Positions 1 through 5,079 are shown, counted from the stretch's first letter. The stretch is 5,079 nt of DNA from Thermaceae bacterium (GCA_026989475.1 JALSJG010000052.1:1-5079); one strand, 5' to 3'. Translations and numbers: made by a program. Notes: generated by a model from the letters alone, not told the origin.

Positions 1-1
1 G

Positions 2-697
2 ATCAGCGAGGAGGGGGAGATCCTCTCCCGCTCCGACGCGGTCTGCCTCGGCTACTACAAGCGGCCCGAGGCCACCGCCGAGCTCCTCGAAGGGGGCTGG
101 CTCCACTCGGGCGACGCCGGCTACCTCACCGAGGACGGCCACCTGGTGGTGATCGACCGGCTCTCCGACGTAATGCACACCGCCTCGGGGGAGATGTTCA
201 GTCCCCAGTTCATCGAGAACAAGTTGAAGTTCTCCCCCTACATCAAGGAGGCGGTGGTCTTCGGCAACCAGCGCCCCTTCCTCACCGCCTTCCTCAACGT
301 GGATCCCCAGACCGTGGGCAAGTGGGCCGAGGACCGGGGCCTCGCCTACACCACCTACATGGACCTCTCGCAAAAGCCCGAGGTGGCCGAGCTCATTAAA
401 GGGGAGGTGGCCCGGGTAAACGAGGAGCTCAAAGCGCCCCTCCGGATCCGCCGCTTCGTGCTCCTTTATAAGCTCCTCGACGCCGACGACGACGAGCTCA
501 CCCGCACCGGCAAGGTGCGCCGCAAGTTCGTCCACGAAAAGTACGCCGGGTTGGTGGAGGCGATGTACCAGGGCAAGACCGGGGCCCGGGTACGCGCGGT
601 CTTCAAGTACCAGGATGGCTCGGTGCAGGAGGTCGAGACCGAGGTGAAGATCCACGACCTTACCGATCTTCCCGAGCCGGTGGGGGAGGCGCGATGA
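2..697 (+). CDS. AMP-forming acyl-CoA synthetase (long-chain/aryl acid-CoA ligase type), C-terminal part, 5' end outside window
   Basis: This is the last 231 residues of an adenylate-forming (ANL superfamily) ligase; the reading frame is open to the left edge, so the real start is upstream. The enzyme would activate a carboxylic acid with ATP and join it to CoA in the cytoplasm. Visible core motifs, numbered from the first full codon: GEI and GYYKRPEAT (5-24), the A7-type GWLHSGDAGYL with the ribose-binding Asp38, the A8-type hinge DRLSD with Arg53 (52-56), and the A10-type TRTGK with the likely catalytic Lys171. About 60 residues follow that Lys. From memory of the family, this tail and the FSPQFIENKL stretch (66-75) resemble ligases found inside LIV-type ABC operons rather than stand-alone FadD. 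Its stop overlaps the livH start (ATGA). The acid substrate cannot be read from the sequence. Family is well supported; specificity is unknown. Confidence 0.9.
   Translation: MSEEGEILSRSDAVCLGYYKRPEATAELLEGGWLHSGDAGYLTEDGHLVVIDRLSDVMHTASGEMFSPQFIENKLKFSPYIKEAVVFGNQRPFLTAFLNVDPQTVGKWAEDRGLAYTTYMDLSQKPEVAELIKGEVARVNEELKAPLRIRRFVLLYKLLDADDDELTRTGKVRRKFVHEKYAGLVEAMYQGKTGARVRAVFKYQDGSVQEVETEVKIHDLTDLPEPVGEAR
685..689 (+). promoter_or_regulatory. Ribosome-binding site for livH inside the synthetase gene
   Basis: GGAGG lies 4 bases before the ATG at 694, within the last codons of the synthetase gene. With the ATGA overlap (start at 694, synthetase stop at 695-697) this supports 694 as the livH start and suggests translational coupling. 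Confidence 0.75.
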
Positions 698-1587
698 GCT
701 ACTTTCTGCAGCTTCTCGTCTCCGGGCTGGTGGTGGGTTCGATCTACGCCCTCGCCGCGCTCGGGTTCGTGCTCATCTACAAGGCGAGCCGGGTGATCAA
801 CTTCGCCCACGGCCAGTTCATCGCCGTCGGCGCCTTCGCCGTGTACGCGCTTGCGGTCTACCTCCAGCTGAACGTCTGGCTCTCGTTCGGGATCGCGCTT
901 TTCTTCACCGCGCTCATCGCTTACATAGTGGAAAAGCTCTTTTTGAAGCCGCTCGTCGGCCAGCCGATCATCAGCGTGATCATGGTGACGATCGGGCTCG
1001 CCTCGCTGCTCGACGGCCTGATCCACCTCACCCCCTTCGGCGGCGGCAACTTCTCGCTGCCGCGCTTCCTCCCGGAAGGCGGGGTGAGCTTTTTCGGGGT
1101 CTCGGTGAGCTACCCCCAGCTCCTCGCGGTGCTGCTCACCGCCCTCTTTTTGGCCGGGTTCGGCTGGTTCTTCCAGCGCTCCACCCTGGGGGCGGCGATG
1201 CGGGCGGTGGCCGACGACCAGATGGCGGCGATGAGCCTCGGGGTGAGCGTCGAGCACGTCTTCGCCCTGGCCTGGGCCGCCGCCGGGATCACCGCCGCCG
1301 CCGCCGGCTTCATCGTCGGCACCGTCTCCGGGATCAACCTCGAAAGTTTAGTGGCGATCGGGCTCAAGGTCTTTCCCGCGGTGATCCTCGGAGGGCTCGA
1401 CTCGATCCCCGGGGCGGTGGTGGGCGGGATCATCGTCGGAGTGCTCGAAAACCTCGCCACCGGCTACCTGGACCCCTTGGTTCCCGGCGGGGGCACCGCC
1501 GAGGTCTTCCCCTTCGTGATCCTGCTTCTCGTGCTCTGGTTCAAGCCCCACGGGCTTTTCGGCACCGAGGAGATCGAGCGGGTCTAG
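694..1587 (+). CDS. livH: LivH-type inner-membrane permease of a branched-chain-amino-acid-family ABC importer
   Basis: This 297-residue protein has the usual LivH length. It would form one half of the membrane channel of an ABC importer, paired with the LivM-type protein encoded next. About eight hydrophobic segments are visible, near residues 5-29, 40-58, 61-81, 92-112, 138-159, 186-210, 218-252 and 270-284. Family hallmarks are the N-terminal GSIYALAALGFVLIY, the INFAHGQF stretch (35-42), the cytoplasmic EAA-like loop AMRAVADDQMAAMSLGV (168-184) that docks the ATPase, and the C-terminal FKPHGLFG (283-290). The start is fixed by a GGAGG 4 bases upstream and by the ATGA overlap with the ligase gene. 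The next gene follows after 9 bases. The family is clear. The symbol denotes family, since the attached acyl-CoA ligase suggests the solute is an organic acid rather than leucine, isoleucine or valine. Confidence 0.95.
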   Translation: MSYFLQLLVSGLVVGSIYALAALGFVLIYKASRVINFAHGQFIAVGAFAVYALAVYLQLNVWLSFGIALFFTALIAYIVEKLFLKPLVGQPIISVIMVTIGLASLLDGLIHLTPFGGGNFSLPRFLPEGGVSFFGVSVSYPQLLAVLLTALFLAGFGWFFQRSTLGAAMRAVADDQMAAMSLGVSVEHVFALAWAAAGITAAAAGFIVGTVSGINLESLVAIGLKVFPAVILGGLDSIPGAVVGGIIVGVLENLATGYLDPLVPGGGTAEVFPFVILLLVLWFKPHGLFGTEEIERV

Positions 1588-1592
1588 GAGGG
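1586..1592 (+). promoter_or_regulatory. Ribosome-binding site for livM overlapping the livH stop codon
   Basis: AGGAGGG begins inside the TAG stop of livH (1585-1587) and ends 4 bases before the livM ATG at 1597. Ribosomes terminating on livH would clear or directly reuse this site, which favours coupled synthesis of the two permease subunits. Confidence 0.75.
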
Positions 1593-1596
1593 CGCG

Positions 1597-2661
1597 ATGC
1601 GAAATCCTTGGGCGCAGACCGGCAACTACAGGACCGACTACCGCCAGGACACCGCGATCTTCGCCACCTACCTCGAGATGCTCTCGCTTTGGGCCTTCCT
1701 CGCGGTGCTCCTCGCGCTTCCCCTCTTCCTCTCCCGGCCCCAGATGTTCGTCCTCGACCTGATCCTCGTCTATGCCCTCGCGGTTCTCGGACTCAACATC
1801 ACCACCGGCTACGCCGGGCTCATCAACATCGGCCAGGCGGCCTTCGTCGGGGTGGGGGCCTACACCGCCGCGCTGCTCGCCCCCTCGCTCCCCTTCTGGC
1901 TCACGGTTCCGATCGGAGGCCTCGCGGCGGCGGTGGCCGGGGGAATCGTGGGGATTCCCTCGCTCAGGATCAAGCACCTCTACCTCGCGATCGCCACCCT
2001 GGCCTTCCAGATCATCTTCGAGTGGACCGTGGGACACTCGACGATCTTGAAGCAGGGCGGGGCGATCCCCTTGCCCCGGGTGGAGTTTTGGGACTACCGG
2101 GTGGGTTACAAGAACCACTACTACTTCTGGTACTACGTGATCCTCCTCGTGGTGGTGGTGCTCGCCTTTGCCTTCCGGAACCTGCTAAGGACCCGCTTCG
2201 GACGGGCGCTGGTGGCGGTGCGCGACAACGACCGCGCCGCCGACGCGATGGGGATGCACCCCGGCCTCACCAAGATCTTCGCCTTCGCGCTCGGCGGGTT
2301 TTACGCCGGGGTGGCGGGGGCGCTTTATGCCTACCTTTCCCGGGCGGTGGTGATCGAGGACTACATGCTCCCGGTCTCGATCAAGTTTTTGGCGATGGCG
2401 ATCGTGGGCGGGCTCGGCTCGTTGGTAGGGAGTTTCCTGGGCCCAGCCTTTCTGGTCTTGCTCGACCTAAACATGGAGGACCTCGCCAACTGGCTGAAAA
2501 GCCTCGGGCTTTCCTACGCGGGGGTGGACATCGCCTCCGCCATGCGGCCCCTGACCTTCGGTCTCGTGATCGTGCTCTTTTTGATCTTCGAGCCCCGGGG
2601 GCTTGCGAACGGGTGGCGGCTCGTCCGGAACTTTTTCCGGAACTGGCCGTTTAAGTACTAG
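1597..2661 (+). CDS. livM: LivM-type inner-membrane permease of a branched-chain-amino-acid-family ABC importer
   Basis: This 354-residue protein is the second channel subunit. A hydrophilic N-terminus of about 25 residues (Arg, Tyr and Asp rich) precedes the first membrane segment (about 29-46). Later hydrophobic segments lie near 50-68, 72-95, 99-119, 128-143, 175-194, 225-248, 262-289 and 317-332. Diagnostic stretches are GLNITTGYAGLINIGQAAF (65-83) with GVGAYTAALL after it, the EAA-like cytoplasmic loop with ALVAVRDNDRAADAMGM (204-220), MAIVGGLGSLVGSFLGP (267-283) and FEPRGL (331-336). A basic, aromatic tail ends in WPFKY. The start has a strong AGGAGGG 4 bases upstream, and no alternative is needed. 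A second open frame spans almost the whole gene but is an arginine-rich shadow. A terminator-like palindrome follows 4 bases after the stop, so part of the transcription may end here. Family assignment is secure; the solute is uncertain. Confidence 0.95.
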   Translation: MRNPWAQTGNYRTDYRQDTAIFATYLEMLSLWAFLAVLLALPLFLSRPQMFVLDLILVYALAVLGLNITTGYAGLINIGQAAFVGVGAYTAALLAPSLPFWLTVPIGGLAAAVAGGIVGIPSLRIKHLYLAIATLAFQIIFEWTVGHSTILKQGGAIPLPRVEFWDYRVGYKNHYYFWYYVILLVVVVLAFAFRNLLRTRFGRALVAVRDNDRAADAMGMHPGLTKIFAFALGGFYAGVAGALYAYLSRAVVIEDYMLPVSIKFLAMAIVGGLGSLVGSFLGPAFLVLLDLNMEDLANWLKSLGLSYAGVDIASAMRPLTFGLVIVLFLIFEPRGLANGWRLVRNFFRNWPFKY

Positions 2662-2665
2662 GCAG

Positions 2666-2685
2666 AAAGGCCGCGCGGCCTTTTT
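2666..2685 (+). terminator. Palindromic hairpin with T-tract between livM and the binding-protein gene (terminator or attenuator)
   Basis: AAAGGCCGCGCGGCCTTT (2666-2683) is a perfect 18-base palindrome. As RNA it can fold as a seven-pair stem (AAAGGCC/GGCCTTT) with a GCGC loop, and it runs into five T residues (2681-2685). It lies 4 bases after the livM stop and 8 bases before the ribosome-binding site of the next gene. The structure is seen directly. Acting as a partial terminator, or as a processing/stability element that sets the ratio of permease to binding protein, is inference. Confidence 0.65.
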
Positions 2686-2692
2686 GCGAAAG

Positions 2693-2698
2693 GGAGGT
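2693..2698 (+). promoter_or_regulatory. Strong ribosome-binding site for the binding-protein gene
   Basis: GGAGGT sits 5 bases before the ATG at 2704, a near-ideal match to the 16S anti-Shine-Dalgarno sequence. It selects 2704 over the out-of-frame GTG at 2697. The strength fits the need for excess binding protein. Confidence 0.75.
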
Positions 2699-2703
2699 GG
2701 AGC

Positions 2704-3876
2704 ATGCGGAAACTCGGAGTTCTGGTCTTCCTGGTCTTGAGCTTCGCTTTCGCTCAGAAGGTGCACCTGATGTGGTCGGGGGCGATCACCGGGCCGACCT
2801 CGGACGCGGGCAAGTATTACGCGCAGGGCGTCGAGGACTATTGCAAGTACGCGAACGAGGAAGGGCTCACCGGCGGACTCACGATCGTCTGCGAGACCCG
2901 CGACGACCAGTACAACAACGCCAACACCCAGCGGAACTTCGAGGAAGCCCTGGAGCGGGGCGACCCCGCCTTCCTCGGCTACTCCACCGGCGGTACCCTC
3001 CAGCTCAAGCCCCTGATCCAGGAGGTGGGCATGACCTACATTCCCGCCTCCTACCACATCGGCAACATCGACCCGCCGGATAGCGATTACCTCTTCCTGC
3101 CGATCGTCTCCTACTCCGAGCAGGTGATCGCGCTGCTCGAGCACATCGCCAAGGAGAAGCCCGGTGCCAAGGTGGCGCTGGCGGTGCACCCCTCGCCCTT
3201 CGGCCGGGCCCCGGTGCCCGACGCCAGGGAGGCAGCGAAGGAGCTCGGGATCGAGATCGTCGAGGTCCAGGAGATGGCCAAGGGACTCGACTACACCGCC
3301 ACCTTAAAGCGCTTCGCCAATAAGGGCGTGGAGTACATCGTCTACCAGAACGTCGCCGGTCCGGTGGCGACGATGATCAAGGACGCGAGGAGGCTCGGGC
3401 TCAAGATCAAGCACGCGGCCGCCCACTACGCCGGCGGTCCCGACCTCCTCCGCCTCGCCGGCGACGCCGCCGAGGGCGTGATCTGGGTGACCTCCTACTA
3501 CATGCCCTACGAGGATGCGCCCGGGGCGGCCTTCGTCAAGAAGCTCGGTGCGCGTTATAAGCGCCCGGCGGACACCGTCGAGAGCGTGCACTACCCCTCG
3601 GGGATGCTGGCGGCGGCGATCGCGATCGAGGCGATCAAGCGCGCCCACGCCGCCGGCAAGCCGGTGACCGGCGACGCCGGCCGGGAGGCGGTCTACGCCG
3701 AGATGCTGAGGCTCTCCTTCGACCCCGGGCTCGCGGTGGGTCCGGTGACCTATAGCGAGGAGGACCACGTCGGCGTGGACCACATGCGGGTTTTCGAGGC
3801 CAGGGGCGGCAGGTTCGTGCCCATTAGCAAGCCCTTCCAGTCGAAACTCTTCCGCAAGGTGCACTACGGAAAGTAA
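2704..3876 (+). CDS. Periplasmic substrate-binding protein of the LIV-type ABC importer (type I periplasmic-binding fold)
   Basis: This 390-residue protein would capture the solute outside the inner membrane and deliver it to the LivH/LivM-type channel. Residues 1-17 form a signal peptide: basic start (Arg2, Lys3), hydrophobic core LGVLVFLVLSF and an AFA cleavage motif before Gln18. There is no lipobox cysteine, so it is probably soluble in the periplasm rather than lipid-anchored. The mature part fits the Peripla_BP_6 (LivJ/LivK-like) pattern: SGAITGPTSDAGKYYAQG (25-42), an early acidic RDD (66-68), and GYSTGGT (92-98) at the place where family members bind ligand. The second lobe begins after about residue 135. 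The only two cysteines in the mature part, Cys47 and Cys63, could pair. The gene has a strong GGAGGT site and lies between two terminator-like hairpins. The fold is clear. The ligand is unknown, but the ligase in the operon points to a carboxylic acid. I did not assign a liv symbol for that reason. Confidence 0.92.
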   Translation: MRKLGVLVFLVLSFAFAQKVHLMWSGAITGPTSDAGKYYAQGVEDYCKYANEEGLTGGLTIVCETRDDQYNNANTQRNFEEALERGDPAFLGYSTGGTLQLKPLIQEVGMTYIPASYHIGNIDPPDSDYLFLPIVSYSEQVIALLEHIAKEKPGAKVALAVHPSPFGRAPVPDAREAAKELGIEIVEVQEMAKGLDYTATLKRFANKGVEYIVYQNVAGPVATMIKDARRLGLKIKHAAAHYAGGPDLLRLAGDAAEGVIWVTSYYMPYEDAPGAAFVKKLGARYKRPADTVESVHYPSGMLAAAIAIEAIKRAHAAGKPVTGDAGREAVYAEMLRLSFDPGLAVGPVTYSEEDHVGVDHMRVFEARGGRFVPISKPFQSKLFRKVHYGK

Positions 3877-3884
3877 TCCTTCCG

Positions 3885-3914
3885 GGGGCGCGGGGCGCTC
3901 CCCGCGCCCCTTTT
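3885..3914 (+). terminator. Strong intrinsic terminator after the binding-protein gene
   Basis: GGGGCGCGGGG (3885-3895) pairs perfectly with CCCCGCGCCCC (3900-3910) across a four-base CGCT loop, giving an 11-pair stem made only of G-C pairs, followed by TTTT (3911-3914). It starts 8 bases after the stop codon of the binding-protein gene. The T-tract is short, so some read-through into livF is plausible. Read on the other strand it has no T-tract, so it works in one direction only. Confidence 0.85.
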
Positions 3915-3917
3915 ACC

Positions 3918-3925
3918 GGGGGTGG
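3918..3925 (+). promoter_or_regulatory. Weak ribosome-binding site for livF, directly behind a terminator
   Basis: GGGGGTGG ends one base before the ATG at 3927 and lacks the central A of GGAGG, so pairing with 16S rRNA would be weaker and more closely spaced than for the other genes here. Only three bases separate it from the T-tract of the upstream hairpin. It may still be adequate, since LivF is needed in smaller amounts than the binding protein. Confidence 0.4.
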
Positions 3926-3926
3926 C

Positions 3927-4757
3927 ATGCGGGAACGTCCGGCTCGGCCTTTAGACCTCGGGCCCGTCGAGCTTGAGGTCAACAACATCGAGGTCGTCTA
4001 CCACGACGTCATCCTGGTGCTCCGGGGGGTTTCGCTTAAAGTTCCGAAGGGCAAAATCACCGCGCTCTTAGGCCCGAACGGGGCAGGGAAGACCACCACC
4101 CTCCGGGCGATCTCGGGGCTTTTGAAGCCCGAGTACGGCAAGGTGACCGACGGAAGAATCGTCTACGAGGGGACGGACCTCGCCAACAAGGGGCCCGAGG
4201 AGATCGTCCGCCTGGGGATCGTGCAGGTGCCCGAGGGGCGCCACGTTTTCAAGCACCTTACGGTGGAGGAGAACCTCAAGGTCGGCTCCTACATCCACTA
4301 CGGGAGAACGGCGCGGGAGGACCTCGAGCGCATCTACCACTACTTCCCAAGGCTCTACGAGCTAAGGAACAAGCTCGCCGGCTACACCTCGGGCGGCGAG
4401 CAGCAGATGCTCGCGATCGGCCGGGCGCTGATGGCCCGCCCCAAGCTTCTGCTCCTCGACGAGCCCTCGCTCGGGCTTGCCCCCCTTTTGGTGCGGGAGA
4501 TCTTTGCGATCGTGCGAAAGATCAACGCCGAGGAGGGGGTCACCGTCTTGGTGGTGGAGCAAAACGCGAGGATCGCCCTCGCCACCGCCGACTACGGGTA
4601 CATCATGGAGCAGGGGCGGATCGTGCTCGAGGGCGACGTTGCCTATCTTGAGCAAAACCCCGACGTACGCGAGTTCTACCTCGGGGTGGCGAAAACCGGG
4701 GGCCGCAAGTCCTACAGGGAGGTCAAGGCGTACAAGCGGCGCAAGCGGTTTATGTAG
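3927..4757 (+). CDS. livF: LivF-type ATP-binding subunit of the LIV-family ABC importer
   Basis: This 276-residue cytoplasmic ATPase would power the importer together with a LivG-type partner not present in the window. Motifs in order: A-loop Tyr25, Walker A GPNGAGKTT (49-57, Lys55), Q-loop Gln100 in IVQVPEGRHVF, ABC signature SGGEQ (155-159), Walker B LLLLDEP (174-180, Glu179 catalytic) and D-loop SLGLAP (181-186). At the switch position the sequence is VVEQN (209-213), with Gln212 where many ABC ATPases have His; to my knowledge this is usual for LivF and contrasts with LivG. The protein is longer than typical LivF (about 235): there are about 13 extra residues before the VELEVNNIEV core and a basic tail SYREVKAYKRRKRFM (262-276), which I recall from LivF copies in ligase-containing operons. 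The ATG at 3927 is the only plausible start near the core. A strong terminator ends 12 bases upstream, so expression probably depends on read-through or an internal promoter. Confidence 0.95.
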   Translation: MRERPARPLDLGPVELEVNNIEVVYHDVILVLRGVSLKVPKGKITALLGPNGAGKTTTLRAISGLLKPEYGKVTDGRIVYEGTDLANKGPEEIVRLGIVQVPEGRHVFKHLTVEENLKVGSYIHYGRTAREDLERIYHYFPRLYELRNKLAGYTSGGEQQMLAIGRALMARPKLLLLDEPSLGLAPLLVREIFAIVRKINAEEGVTVLVVEQNARIALATADYGYIMEQGRIVLEGDVAYLEQNPDVREFYLGVAKTGGRKSYREVKAYKRRKRFM

Positions 4758-4773
4758 CCGGGGACGGGATTCG

Positions 4774-4802
4774 TTGACCCCAGCAAGGCCCCGTGCTACC
4801 TT
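4774..4802 (+). promoter_or_regulatory. Probable housekeeping-sigma promoter for the tRNA cluster
   Basis: A -35 box TTGACC (4774-4779) is followed after 17 bases by TACCTT (4797-4802) with an extended -10 TG at 4794-4795. Transcription would start near 4809, leaving a leader of about 35 bases before the first tRNA. It lies 16 bases after the livF stop, in the only non-coding gap large enough for a promoter. I see no convincing terminator between livF and this promoter, so the tRNAs may also receive read-through. The -35 matches the consensus at five of six positions; the -10 is GC-rich and less exact. Confidence 0.65.
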
Positions 4803-4844
4803 GATCTGGGAGTCGGATCCCCCATCTCCGGCTTCCCGCCCGAT

Positions 4845-4921
4845 CGGGGCGTAGCGCAGTCCGGCAGCGCGCCTGCTTTGGGGGCAGGATGTCGCAGGTT
4901 CAAATCCTGCCGCCCCGACCA
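4845..4921 (+). tRNA. tRNA-Pro (anticodon UGG)
   Basis: A complete cloverleaf of 77 bases. The acceptor stem is CGGGGCG (4845-4851) with CGCCCCG (4911-4917), including the C1-G72 pair and A73 discriminator typical of bacterial tRNA-Pro. The D stem is GCGC/GCGC. The anticodon stem CCTGC/GCAGG encloses loop TTTGGGG with anticodon TGG at 4879-4881. The T arm is GCAGG-TTCAAAT-CCTGC, and CCA is encoded (4919-4921). UGG can read most or all proline codons by wobble. It is first in a three-tRNA transcript, with one base before the next tRNA. Confidence 0.97.
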
Positions 4922-4922
4922 C

Positions 4923-4998
4923 GCGGGAGTAGCTCAGTTGGTAGAGCATCGGCCTTCCAAGCCGAGGGTCGCGGGTTCGAGTCCCGTCTCCCGCTCCA
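4923..4998 (+). tRNA. tRNA-Gly (anticodon UCC)
   Basis: A complete 76-base cloverleaf. The acceptor stem is GCGGGAG (4923-4929) with CTCCCGC (4988-4994), discriminator T and encoded CCA (4996-4998). The D arm contains AGCTCAGTTGGTAGAGC. The anticodon stem TCGGC/GCCGA surrounds CTTCCAA with anticodon TCC at 4956-4958. The T arm is GCGGG-TTCGAGT-CCCGT, closed by a G-U pair. It reads GGA and GGG glycine codons. It starts one base after the CCA of tRNA-Pro, so it must be processed from a shared precursor. Confidence 0.97.
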
Positions 4999-5003
4999 AG
5001 CTT

Positions 5004-5079
5004 GCGCCCGTAGCTCAGCGGATAGAGCAGCCGCCTTCTAAGCGGTAGGTCGGGGGTTCGAATCCTCCCGGGCGCGCCA
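5004..5079 (+). tRNA. tRNA-Arg (anticodon UCU)
   Basis: A complete 76-base cloverleaf ending on the last base of the window. The acceptor stem is GCGCCCG (5004-5010) with CGGGCGC (5069-5075), discriminator G and encoded CCA (5077-5079). The anticodon stem GCCGC/GCGGT (one G-U pair) surrounds CTTCTAA with anticodon TCT at 5037-5039. The T arm contains GGTTCGAATCC. It reads AGA and AGG arginine codons. AGG is used in the genes here (for example in livM and the binding-protein gene). Five bases (AGCTT) separate it from tRNA-Gly. More tRNAs may follow outside the window. Confidence 0.96.

Noticed and set aside
466..2118. Long minus-strand frames opposite livH and livM
   Set aside because: Their products are low-complexity (His, Glu, Arg, Gly rich) and lie opposite secure genes. 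Long antisense frames are expected at this GC content.
2624..2643. Direct repeat of TCCGGAAC (2624-2631 and 2636-2643) near the livM end, a possible operator for the binding-protein gene
   Set aside because: The repeats fall in livM codons for the repeated Arg-Asn pairs (RNFFRNW) and are more simply explained by coding. No promoter elements lie nearby.
1608..2654. A 348-codon plus-strand frame covering almost all of livM
   Set aside because: It is extremely rich in Arg, Gly, Pro and Leu with no membrane pattern or motif, which is typical of a shifted frame in GC-rich coding DNA. The LivM frame carries all the family motifs.
2467..3864. Minus-strand frames and a plus-strand GTG-started frame at 2697-3083 over the binding-protein gene
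   Set aside because: None shows a recognisable motif, and all overlap a well-supported gene with a signal peptide and strong ribosome-binding site.
4758..4784. Possible terminator after livF using the GGGG and CCCC runs
   Set aside because: Pairing would be about four bases with a long loop and no T-tract. The stretch is better explained as the upstream part of the tRNA promoter.
4362..4949. Minus-strand open frame whose start region reads VGAAGFEPATSCPQSRRAAG
   Set aside because: This peptide is the antisense translation of tRNA-Pro (4845-4921). It is a well-known false protein signature in databases. The rest of the frame is the shadow of livF.
5004..5079. tRNA-Arg 3' end as an attachment site of an integrated element
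   Set aside because: The window stops at the CCA, so no duplicate tRNA end or integrase can be seen. It is possible but unsupported.

Overview
The window is GC-rich (strong preference for C or G at third codon positions, with ctc, gag, ggg and ccc prominent) and densely coding on the plus strand. It reads like chromosomal DNA of a thermophilic, outer-membrane-bearing bacterium. My best guess is the Thermales (Thermus / Oceanithermus / Marinithermus type), based on codon style, GGAGG ribosome-binding sites, a signal peptide ending AFA before QK, and a TTGACC / TGC-TACCTT promoter before the tRNAs. That guess is inference; other high-GC lineages cannot be excluded.

Positions 2-4757 hold most of a branched-chain-amino-acid-type (HAAT/LIV) ABC uptake operon. 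In order: the C-terminal 231 residues of an AMP-forming acyl-CoA synthetase (2-697, open at the left edge), a LivH-type permease (694-1587), a LivM-type permease (1597-2661), a secreted periplasmic binding protein (2704-3876) and a LivF-type ATPase (3927-4757). The LivG-type ATPase that should complete the transporter is not in the window and is probably upstream of the synthetase. The synthetase and livH overlap by ATGA, and the livM ribosome-binding site overlaps the livH stop codon, so these three genes look translationally coupled. The built-in acyl-CoA ligase suggests that the imported substrate is a carboxylic acid (fatty, branched or aromatic) activated to its CoA thioester on entry, not a branched-chain amino acid.

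The binding-protein gene is bracketed by two terminator-like hairpins. One is an 18-bp perfect palindrome with a T-tract (2666-2685), just after livM. The other is an 11-bp all-GC stem with T4 (3885-3914), just after the binding-protein gene. Only 12 bases separate the second T-tract from the livF start, so livF is probably expressed by read-through or from a promoter inside the binding-protein gene. The arrangement suggests that the binding-protein transcript is dosed separately from the membrane and ATPase parts.

After livF a short spacer (4758-4844) carries a good promoter for a compact tRNA cluster: Pro(UGG) 4845-4921, Gly(UCC) 4923-4998 and Arg(UCU) 5004-5079. All three encode CCA, and the first two are separated by one base. 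There are no gene-free stretches over 300 bases. I saw no mobile element, CRISPR array or clearly novel system. The points most worth checking are the ligase-transporter coupling and the hairpin-bracketed binding-protein gene.
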